DNA of 64,000 bases. Source: JBBROS01 sp965217935 (GTDB taxonomy: Bacteria; Pseudomonadota; Alphaproteobacteria; Acetobacterales; Acetobacteraceae). The stretch spans positions 2,914,001 through 2,978,000 of the forward strand of contig OZ244581.1 of assembly GCA_965217935.1 (NCBI GenBank), read 5' to 3'. The position numbers and the translations under genes are program-made. A model generated the notes under the pieces. It did not search any database. It was not told where the DNA came from and saw only the letters and a list, made by a program, of their open reading frames with translations. Below, in pieces: positions 27,438 to 34,106 of the stretch (position 1 is the first letter of the stretch; each line of letters starts with the position of its first letter).

Positions 27438-29252
27438 GTGACTGAGAGCGTCCTCGCGGTCGACCTGGGCAAGACCGGCTGCCGGGCCGCGCTTTGGCTG
27501 GGAGAGGCGCGGACTGAGGCGGAGGGGGCAGGGGCGCCCGGTCTGGCAAGCGCGGACGGAGTGGCCGCGGCGGAGGCGGCGGTGCTGGCGGTCTCGCGGC
27601 CGTTGTTGCGGGATGCCGGGGTGGCGCGCGCCGACCGCGTGAGCGTCGGGGCCGCGGGGGCACTGGCCGCGCCGGAGGCCGCGGCGGCACTGGCCGGGCG
27701 GCTGGCCGCGGCGCTCCCGGCGGAGGGCGTGGCGGTGACGAGCGACGCCGTCGCCGCCCACGCGGGGGCGTTCGGCGGCGGGCCGGGGGTGACGCTGGCG
27801 ATCGGCGCCGGGAGCGTGGCGCTTGCCTTGGGGCAGGGCGCGGCGCGGCGCGCGGATGGATGGGGGCCGTTGCTGGGCGACGAGGGCGCCGGCGGTTGGA
27901 TCGGGACGCGGGGGCTGCGCGCGGCGCTGCGTGCCTCGGAGGGCCGCGGGCCGGACACGGCTTTGCTGGCTGCGGCGGAGCGGATGTTCGGGCGTCGGGA
28001 CCGTTGGCCGGCGGTGGTGGACGGCGCGCGCGCGGCGGCCCGGTTCGCCCCTTTCGTGGCAAGGACGGCGGGGGCCGGGGACGAGGTTGCCGGCGCGATC
28101 CTGCGCAGGGCGGCGGCGCGGCTGGCCGAAACGGCGCGGAGTGCGGCGTCCGCGTTGCCGCCCGGGGCTGCTTGCGCGGTGACCGGCGGCTTGGCGCGGC
28201 TCGGGCCGGTGCTCATGCGGCCCCTGGAGGCGCTGCTGGCCGAGGCCGGGTTGCAGGTCGTGGCGGCGCTGGGAACGGCGCTCGACGGCGCGCGGCTGCT
28301 CGCCACGCGCACGGACCTGCCGCATGAGGCATACGTCGTCCGCCTCCGGGGCGGAGCGGCGGACGGGCTGGACCGGTTGGCGACGGAAGCGGTCCGGCAT
28401 GGTCTCGACGACCTGGATCAGCGCTCGCCCGGCGCGGTGGCGCGATTGGCAGCGGAGGCGGAGATCGAGGCCCGGCACGCTTTGGCCCGCGCCTTGCCGC
28501 AGCTTGAGGCGGCGGCAGAGGCGGTCGCGGCGCGGATGCGGGCGGGGGGGCGGCTGTTCTATCTGGGGGCCGGAACGCCGGGGCGGCTCGCGGCGCTGGA
28601 CGCGGCCGAGCTGGCGCCGACGTACTCGGCGCCGGACGGGCTGGTGATCCCGCTGATGGCCGGGGGCGAGGCGGCATTGCTCCGGGCGGTCGAGGGCGCT
28701 GAGGACGATGCGGGCGCGGCCGGGGCGGCGCTGGATCGGCATGGGTTGCGGCCCGGGGACGCGGTGGTGGGGATCGCCGCGTCCGGGCGGACGCCGTTCG
28801 TCGTCGGCGGGCTGCTTCACGCGCGGGCGTGCGGGGCGCTGACGGTGGCGGTGGTCAACAATGCCGGCAGCCCGGCGGCGGACGCGGCTTCGATGGCCAT
28901 CGAGGTGCTGACCGGGCCGGAACCGATCGCGGGCAGCACGCGGATGCTGGCCGGCACCAGCCAGAAGATCGTGCTCAACGCCTTGAGCACGAGCGCGATG
29001 GCGGCGCTGGGCAAGACCTACGGCAACCGGATGGTGGACGTGCAGGCGACCAACGGGAAGCTGCGGCGCCGGGCCGTGCGGATGGTGCGGGAGATCGCGG
29101 GGGCTGATGAGGCGGCGGCCGCCTCGGCGCTCGCGGTGGCGGGCGGGCGGGTGAAGCCGGCCTTGGTGATGCTGCTGGCGGGGGTGGGCGCCGAGGAGGC
29201 CGGGCGGCGGCTGGAGCAAGCCGGGGGGCGGGTGCGGGAGGCGCTGCGGTGA
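27438..29252 (+). CDS. Fusion: BadF-family amino-sugar kinase (MurK-like) + MurNAc-6-P etherase (MurQ)
   Basis: The protein has about 604 residues in two parts. Residues 1-290 are a BadF/BadG/BcrA-type sugar kinase: phosphate loop VLAVDLGKTGCRAALW, TLAIGAGSVALALG and GWGPLLGDEGAGGWIG, as in GlcNAc/MurNAc kinases. Residues 300-604 are a MurQ SIS domain: GGRLFYLGAGTPGRLAALDA, catalytic Glu in DAAELAPTY, RAVEGAEDDAGAAG, GSTRMLAGTSQKIVLNAL and KTYGNRMVDVQATN. The kinase would phosphorylate MurNAc or GlcNAc; MurQ removes the lactyl ether from MurNAc-6-P. The start is taken as GTG 27438; a TTG at 27390 is possible. GTGA overlaps anmK. Confidence 0.85.
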   Translation: MTESVLAVDLGKTGCRAALWLGEARTEAEGAGAPGLASADGVAAAEAAVLAVSRPLLRDAGVARADRVSVGAAGALAAPEAAAALAGRLAAALPAEGVAVTSDAVAAHAGAFGGGPGVTLAIGAGSVALALGQGAARRADGWGPLLGDEGAGGWIGTRGLRAALRASEGRGPDTALLAAAERMFGRRDRWPAVVDGARAAARFAPFVARTAGAGDEVAGAILRRAAARLAETARSAASALPPGAACAVTGGLARLGPVLMRPLEALLAEAGLQVVAALGTALDGARLLATRTDLPHEAYVVRLRGGAADGLDRLATEAVRHGLDDLDQRSPGAVARLAAEAEIEARHALARALPQLEAAAEAVAARMRAGGRLFYLGAGTPGRLAALDAAELAPTYSAPDGLVIPLMAGGEAALLRAVEGAEDDAGAAGAALDRHGLRPGDAVVGIAASGRTPFVVGGLLHARACGALTVAVVNNAGSPAADAASMAIEVLTGPEPIAGSTRMLAGTSQKIVLNALSTSAMAALGKTYGNRMVDVQATNGKLRRRAVRMVREIAGADEAAAASALAVAGGRVKPALVMLLAGVGAEEAGRRLEQAGGRVREALR

Positions 29253-30418
29253 TCGTGCTGGGGCTGATCTCGGGGACGTCGGTGGACGCGATCGATGTGG
29301 CGGCGGCGGATCTGGGATGGGACGGCGACGTGATCACGCTGCGCCCGCTGGGCCATGCGGAACGGCCCTGGCCCGAGTCGGTGCGGAGGCGGCTGCTCGC
29401 GGCGCTGCCGCCGGGGCCATGCTCGGCGGAGGAGCTGTGCCAGCTCGACGCGCTGGCGGGCGAGGCGTTCGCCGAGGCGGCGTCGTGGGGCAACGCGGCG
29501 CTGGCGGGCGGGCGGGCGGCGCTGGTGGGGTCGCATGGGCAGACCGTGTTCCACTGGGTCGAGGACGGGCGAGTCCGTGGCACGCTGCAGATCGGGCAGC
29601 CGGCGATCATTGCCGAGCGGACCGGAGCGCCGGTGGTGAGCGACTTCCGGGCGCGCGACGTGGCGGCGGGCGGGCACGGTGCGCCGCTGGCCAGCACGCT
29701 CGACGCGCTTTGGCTGGCCGGGGATGGCGGGCCGCGGGCGGCGCTGAACCTGGGCGGGATCGCCAACGTCACGCTGGTGGGGCGGGCCGGGACGCCGGCG
29801 ATGGCGTTCGACACCGGGCCGGCGAACTGCCTGATGGACGCCGAGGCGCTGGCGGCGACCGGGCGGGCGCGGGACGAGGACGGGACGCTGGCACTGGCCG
29901 GGACGGTGCGGGAGGACCTGCTGGCGCGGCTGCTCGCCGAGCCTTACTACGCGCGGGCGGCGCCGAAGAGCACGGGGCGGGAGTTGTTCCGCTCGGGCTA
30001 CGTCGCGTCGCGCGCCGCGGGCCTGCCTCCGGCGCCGTTGCCCGACCTGATCGCCACGCTCGCCGAACTGACGGCGGCGACGGTTGCCGATGCGTGCCGC
30101 GCTCAAGGCGTGACCGAAGTGGTGGCCTCGGGCGGAGGCACGCGCAACCCGGCGCTGATGGCCCGGCTCGCCGCCCGCCTCGGCCCGACGCCGCTCGTGA
30201 CCAGCGAGGAGCGCGGCCTGCCGGCGGACGGCAAGGAGGCCTACCTGTTCGCCCTGCTCGCATTCCTGACCTGGCACGGCGTTCCCGGCGTCGTGCCGGG
30301 GGCTACCGGGTCGCGGACGCCGCGGTTGCTGGGGCGGATCAGTCCGGGCCACGGACCGCTGTCGCTGCCCGCGCCGGCGGGGCCGCCGGGCGGGCTGCGG
30401 ATCGGGTCCGGCCTGTGA
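29249..30418 (+). CDS. anmK: Anhydro-N-acetylmuramic acid kinase
   Basis: AnmK cleaves the 1,6-anhydro ring of anhMurNAc and phosphorylates it to MurNAc-6-P in peptidoglycan recycling. The protein has 389 residues, normal length. Motifs: GLISGTSVDAIDVAAADL (phosphate 1), VGSHGQTVFHW, APVVSDFRARDVAAGG, LNLGGIANVTLVG and AFDTGPANCLMD. It starts with GTG overlapping the fused kinase-etherase stop, so its product would be passed directly to the MurQ half of that protein. Its last 30 residues form a Pro/Gly-rich tail. Confidence 0.93.
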   Translation: MIVLGLISGTSVDAIDVAAADLGWDGDVITLRPLGHAERPWPESVRRRLLAALPPGPCSAEELCQLDALAGEAFAEAASWGNAALAGGRAALVGSHGQTVFHWVEDGRVRGTLQIGQPAIIAERTGAPVVSDFRARDVAAGGHGAPLASTLDALWLAGDGGPRAALNLGGIANVTLVGRAGTPAMAFDTGPANCLMDAEALAATGRARDEDGTLALAGTVREDLLARLLAEPYYARAAPKSTGRELFRSGYVASRAAGLPPAPLPDLIATLAELTAATVADACRAQGVTEVVASGGGTRNPALMARLAARLGPTPLVTSEERGLPADGKEAYLFALLAFLTWHGVPGVVPGATGSRTPRLLGRISPGHGPLSLPAPAGPPGGLRIGSGL

Positions 30419-30454
30419 CCGCATCCGCCTGCAAGCTGGGCGCGAGCCGCGGTC

Positions 30455-30483
30455 TTCGACGTTTGGGAACCCGGGTGTATGGT
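30455..30483 (+). promoter_or_regulatory. Candidate sigma-70-type promoter before the FAH-family gene
   Basis: TTCGAC (30455-30460) and TATGGT (30478-30483) are separated by exactly 17 bp, 27 bp before the ATG at 30511. They match the relaxed -35/-10 boxes seen in alphaproteobacteria. This suggests the FAH-family gene starts its own transcript in the 92-bp gap after anmK. Confidence 0.35.
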
Positions 30484-30510
30484 TCCGATGGTTGAGGAGA
30501 GGAGACCATC

Positions 30511-31374
30511 ATGAAACTGCTGCGTGTTGGACCGAAGGGCGCCGAGAAGCCCGCGATGCTGGACCCGTCCGGCGTTTTGCGAGACCTGTCGGCGCACGTG
30601 CGCGACATCGACGGGGCCGCGCTCGCGCCGGAGAGCCTGGCCAAGCTGGCCGCGATCGACCCGGGCAGCCTGCCCGCCATCGACGGGTCGCCGCGGATCG
30701 GGCCGTGCGTCGCCCGGCCGGTCAACTTCGTCTGCATCGGCCTCAATTACGCCGACCACGCGGCGGAGTCGGGCATGGACATCCCGAAAGAGCCGGTGGT
30801 GTTCCTGAAGTCGCTCGGCTCGATCTCGGGCGCCAACGACGACATCGTGATGCCGCGCGGGTCGGCCAAGGTGGACTGGGAAGTCGAGCTCGGCATCGTC
30901 ATCGGCACGCCGGCGAGCTACGTGCCGGAGAACGAGGCCATGAACTACGTTGCCGGCTATTGCGTCGTCAACGACGTGAGCGAGCGGGAATTCCAGATCG
31001 AGCGCGGCGGTACCTGGGACAAGGGCAAGGGCTGCGACACGTTCGGGCCGACCGGGCCGTGGATGGTGACGAAGGACGAGGTCCCGGACCCGCAGGCCCT
31101 GGCGCTCTGGTGCGACGTGGACGACGAGCGGATGCAGGACGGCACCACCAAGACGATGATCTTCGGCGTGCGAAAGCTGGTCAGCTATGTCAGCCACTTC
31201 ATAACGCTGCACGCCGGCGACGTGATCGCGACCGGGACGCCGCCGGGCGTCGGGCTGGGGAAGAAGCCGTCGCCGGTGTTCCTGAAGTCGGGGCAGACCT
31301 TGCGGACGGGCGTCGAGGGGCTGGGAGAGCAGAACCAGCGGCTGGTGGAGTTCGGGGCCGGCCGCGCTGACTGA
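30511..31374 (+). CDS. Fumarylacetoacetate hydrolase-family protein
   Basis: This 287-residue protein has the FAH fold: an N-terminal part (1-65) then the catalytic domain from NFVCIGLNYADHAAESGM. The metal site is in DWEVELGIVIG (two Glu) and the next Asp lies in VVNDVSEREFQ; GDVIATGTPPGVGLG is the usual C-terminal loop. Family members hydrolyse or decarboxylate beta-diketo or oxo acids; closest in feel are ureidoglycolate lyase/acylpyruvase types. ATG 30511 has GAGGAGAGGAGA upstream. Its place between anmK and the PIG-L/nagB genes may be accidental or indicate a linked carboxylate step. Double-hairpin C follows its stop. Confidence 0.82.
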   Translation: MKLLRVGPKGAEKPAMLDPSGVLRDLSAHVRDIDGAALAPESLAKLAAIDPGSLPAIDGSPRIGPCVARPVNFVCIGLNYADHAAESGMDIPKEPVVFLKSLGSISGANDDIVMPRGSAKVDWEVELGIVIGTPASYVPENEAMNYVAGYCVVNDVSEREFQIERGGTWDKGKGCDTFGPTGPWMVTKDEVPDPQALALWCDVDDERMQDGTTKTMIFGVRKLVSYVSHFITLHAGDVIATGTPPGVGLGKKPSPVFLKSGQTLRTGVEGLGEQNQRLVEFGAGRAD

Positions 31375-31375
31375 T

Positions 31376-31495
31376 CTTAGCGCTTGTCCGACAATTATCG
31401 CTACGTTCCGCTTGGTCGGACAAGCGCCTCAAGTCTTTGTTGAGACGGGCAGCTTTATCGGCGTACCGAAGCACTTATTGCCGATGCTGCCCTTA
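31376..31495 (+). repeat. Double-hairpin element C
   Basis: A perfect 13-bp stem GCGCTTGTCCGAC (31380-31392) pairs with 31415-31427. A second hairpin (31447-31492) pairs GGGCAGC with GCTGCCC, inner TATCGGC with GCCGAT. It starts immediately after the FAH-family stop. Stem 1 differs in sequence from the other copies yet is perfectly paired, and stem 2 shares GGGCAGCTTT and GCTGCCC with copies B and D. Confidence 0.78.
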
Positions 31496-31544
31496 GGCCG
31501 CCGGGGCTTGCCCGCCCCGGCATCAGGCCGGTGGAGGATCGCCA

Positions 31545-32441
31545 ATGGACGGGCGCCGGGACCGCAACCCATACCGCGCCTGGGTCGAGGGCTTTGCCGC
31601 GGCGTTGCGGGACGGGGAGGCGATCGGGCGGCCGGCGCCGACAGAGGCCGGGCGGCCCGCTGGCCCTCGTGCCAAGGCGCTGCTGTTCTCGCCGCATCCC
31701 GACGACGAGGCGATCATCGGCGGCCTGCCGCTGCGGCTGATGCGCGAGCTGGCGTTCGAGGTCGTCAACGTGGCCGTGACGCTCGGCAGCCGAGCGGACC
31801 GGCGGGCCGAGCGGTGGCGGGAGCTGCGTGCGGCGTGCGGCTTCATCGGTTTCGGCTTGGTCGCGGCAGGCGGCGACGGCTTGGCAGGGATCAATCCGCA
31901 GGCCCGCGAACAGGACCCGGCAGGCTGGGGCAAAGCCGTCGCGGCCGTATCCGGCGTCATCCAGGCCGAGCGGCCGCACATCGTGTTCCTGCCTCACGCG
32001 GCGGACTGGAACGGGACCCATGTCGGCGTGCATCATCTGGTGATGGACGCGATGCGTTCGCTGCCGAAGCTGGAATGCCGGGTCGTGGAGACGGAGTATT
32101 GGGGGGCGATGGCGTCGCCGAACCTGATGGTGGAGTCGTCCGCGGCGGACGTGGCGGACCTGGTGGCGGCGGTGTCGCTGCACGCGGGAGAGGTTGCGCG
32201 CAATGCATTCCACCTGCGGCTGCCGGCCTGGATGATCGACAACGTGCGCCGGGGGGCGGAGCTGGTCGGCGGGCAAGGCGGGCGCTCGCCCCCGTTCGCG
32301 TTCGCGACGCTTTACCGGCTTGGCTCGTGGCGGGGCGGGCGGCTGCATGACGGCGTGCCGGCGCGAGGCGTGATGGTCGGCGCGGATGACAGCCTGGAGG
32401 CGTTGTTTCCCGTTATTGCAGGGGGCGGCGATTGGAAGTGA
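31545..32441 (+). CDS. PIG-L (LmbE-like) family deacetylase
   Basis: This 298-residue zinc-dependent deacetylase of the PIG-L/LmbE family acts on N-acetyl amino sugars in known members (GlcNAc-PI, GlcNAc-malate, chitobiose). The zinc/base motif is LLFSPHPDDEAIIGG near 43-57; the third ligand is in FLPHAADWNGTHVGVHHLV. No signal peptide is present, so it is cytoplasmic. ATG 31545 follows GGAGGATC. Its stop region overlaps the nagB start. With MurQ upstream and NagB downstream it is well placed to deacetylate GlcNAc-6-P in place of NagA, which is absent from the window (inference). Confidence 0.85.
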   Translation: MDGRRDRNPYRAWVEGFAAALRDGEAIGRPAPTEAGRPAGPRAKALLFSPHPDDEAIIGGLPLRLMRELAFEVVNVAVTLGSRADRRAERWRELRAACGFIGFGLVAAGGDGLAGINPQAREQDPAGWGKAVAAVSGVIQAERPHIVFLPHAADWNGTHVGVHHLVMDAMRSLPKLECRVVETEYWGAMASPNLMVESSAADVADLVAAVSLHAGEVARNAFHLRLPAWMIDNVRRGAELVGGQGGRSPPFAFATLYRLGSWRGGRLHDGVPARGVMVGADDSLEALFPVIAGGGDWK

Positions 32442-33211
32442 TCATCCGTCCCGATGCGGACGCCGCCGCCGGGCTGGCGGCGGCGCTGATCGGCGGCCGG
32501 CTGCGCGCGAAGCCGGGGCTAGTGCTCGGGCTTGCGACCGGGCGGACGATGGAGCGGGTCTATGACCGGCTCGCGGCGATGGGGCTGGACTTCTCGGCGT
32601 GCCGGACCTTCAACCTCGACGAGTATATCGGGATCCCCGGGCACGATCCGCAGTCGTATCGCCATTTCATGGACGAGCGGCTGTTCGGGCGCGTGAACAT
32701 CAGGCGGGACAACACGCACGTGCCGGACGGCATGGCGGCCGACCTCGGCGCCGAAGCGGCCCGGTATGAGCGGCGGATCACGGCGGAGGGCGGGATCGAC
32801 TTGCAGCTTGTCGGCATCGGCGAGGCCGGGCATATCGGGTTCAACGAGCCGCTGTCGGCGCTGATGTCGCGCACCCGGGAGAAGGCGCTCACGCCAGCCA
32901 CCCGGCAGCAGAACGCGGCGCTATTCGGCGGCGATGCGGGGCGTGTGCCGGCCCGGGCGTTGACGATGGGGGTGGGGACGATCCTTGAGGCGCGGGAGGT
33001 GCTGTTGCTCGCGACCGGGGCTGCGAAGGCGGCGATCCTGGCCAAGGCGGTGGAGGGACCGATCACGTCGATGATCACGGCGTCCGCGCTGCAACTGCAC
33101 CCGAACTGCAAGGTCGTGCTCGACGAGGCGGCGGCGGGCGGGCTTTCGCAGCGCGATTACTATGATTGGGTGTTCCAGAACGAACCGGAATGGGCGCCTT
33201 ACCGGGGGTAG
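32432..33211 (+). CDS. nagB: Glucosamine-6-phosphate deaminase
   Basis: This 259-residue NagB-family protein converts GlcN-6-P to Fru-6-P and ammonia. Motifs: GLATGRTMERVYDRL, FNLDEYIGIPGHDPQSY (catalytic Asp), GIGEAGHIGFNEPLSA and TMGVGTILEAREVLLLATG. In the active-site loop the residue equivalent to E. coli Asp141 (Asn in Bacillus) is Ala, whereas His143 and Glu148 are kept. The start is either TTG 32432, overlapping the PIG-L gene by 10 bp, or GTG 32438 in a GTGA overlap. Either way it is translationally coupled to the deacetylase, supporting a joint GlcNAc-6-P to Fru-6-P route. Confidence 0.88.
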   Translation: MEVIIRPDADAAAGLAAALIGGRLRAKPGLVLGLATGRTMERVYDRLAAMGLDFSACRTFNLDEYIGIPGHDPQSYRHFMDERLFGRVNIRRDNTHVPDGMAADLGAEAARYERRITAEGGIDLQLVGIGEAGHIGFNEPLSALMSRTREKALTPATRQQNAALFGGDAGRVPARALTMGVGTILEAREVLLLATGAAKAAILAKAVEGPITSMITASALQLHPNCKVVLDEAAAGGLSQRDYYDWVFQNEPEWAPYRG

Positions 33212-33308
33212 GCGAGTGCTCTGACACCTTCGGAAGGTGCAGCATGAGTCAGAGCACTCGCTTGATTTTGTGAGCCGATTCAAATGACGGATTGAAGCGT
33301 CCGTCATC
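33211..33308 (+). repeat. Double-hairpin element G (divergent copy)
   Basis: Right after the nagB stop, a perfect 14-bp stem GCGAGTGCTCTGAC (33212-33225) pairs with 33248-33261. A second small hairpin ATGACGGA (33284-33291) pairs with TCCGTCAT (33300-33307). The architecture is that of the other double-hairpin copies, but the primary sequence is unrelated, so membership is tentative. It may at least act as a terminator for the amino-sugar genes. Confidence 0.6.
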
Positions 33309-33387
33309 ATCGGGCCACCAGGGCGCGAGACGCCTGGACCAGCCTGCGGCGGCCTGCCTATGATCGCGTTCCAATACGGAGGGCGCC

Positions 33388-33972
33388 ATGAGCGCACAAT
33401 CGATCCGCGACGCTCTCAACACCGCGATCATGCACAGCGCGGCGCCGATGGTGCTGTCCGACCCTCATTCCGCGGATTGCGTGATGGTGGCGGCGAACCG
33501 GGCCTTCGCCGACCTGACCGGCTACGCCGTCGATGAGATCGTCGGCCGGAACTGCCGGTTCCTGCAGGGGCCGCGGACTGACCCGCGGTCCGCGCCGCGC
33601 ATACGGCTGTGCCTGGAGGCAGGCGAGGGGTGCATCGAGTGGATGGTGAATTACCGGCGCGACGGCTCGATGTTCTACAACCTGCTGTTCATCTCCCCGG
33701 TCCGCGACCTTGACGGCAGGCTGGTCTATTTCTTCGGCAACCAGCTCGATATCACGACCGGCACGCCGGATTGGCTGGTGGAGGTCTGCTTCGGGCGGGC
33801 GCACCTGACGCCCGCTTTGGAACAGGAGTTTCACGCACTGCTGCGCGACGTGGGGGTGGCGGCGCAGGTGCAGTCGCTGGAGCGCGTCGTGGCCGCGGCG
33901 CACCGGCTGGCCGAGATTTCCACCAGCCTTGCGCCCGGAACGCTGGAGACGATGCGGTCTCGGCTGCACTGA
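33388..33972 (+). CDS. Short LOV-domain blue-light photoreceptor
   Basis: This 194-residue protein has a LOV-type PAS domain (about 15-125). It carries the photochemical signature IVGRNCRFLQGPRTDP with the flavin-adduct cysteine at residue 56. NYRRDGSMFYNLLFISPVRD and YFFGNQLDIT supply the flavin-binding Asn residues and Gln. After it comes only a helical C-terminal extension (130-194) with no kinase or output domain, so it is a short LOV protein that probably signals through dimer changes. ATG 33388 follows GGAGGGC. The stop codon is part of the double-hairpin D stem. The next gene is the convergent FkbH operon. Confidence 0.88.
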   Translation: MSAQSIRDALNTAIMHSAAPMVLSDPHSADCVMVAANRAFADLTGYAVDEIVGRNCRFLQGPRTDPRSAPRIRLCLEAGEGCIEWMVNYRRDGSMFYNLLFISPVRDLDGRLVYFFGNQLDITTGTPDWLVEVCFGRAHLTPALEQEFHALLRDVGVAAQVQSLERVVAAAHRLAEISTSLAPGTLETMRSRLH

Positions 33973-34083
33973 GGGCTCGTTCGGAAATACCCGCTACGAA
34001 TCGATCGGGCGAACGAGCCCTCAGTTATTTTGCCGGGCAGCTTTGTCGACGTGCTGCCGCACGTATTGCCGACGCTGCCCTGA
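33969..34083 (+). repeat. Double-hairpin element D
   Basis: A perfect 15-bp stem CTGAGGGCTCGTTCG (33969-33983) pairs with 34010-34024 and contains the LOV stop codon. The second hairpin (34035-34080) pairs GGGCAGC with GCTGCCC and GTCGAC/GTGCTG with the distal half. It lies between convergent LOV and FkbH genes and is most similar to elements B and F. Confidence 0.8.
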
Positions 34084-34106
34084 CCGATTAAGGCACGGGC
34101 CGGAGG

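Noticed and set aside
26237..28312. 691-residue minus-strand reading
   Set aside because: It spans two unrelated plus-strand genes antisense and is Ala/Ser/Pro/Arg low complexity.
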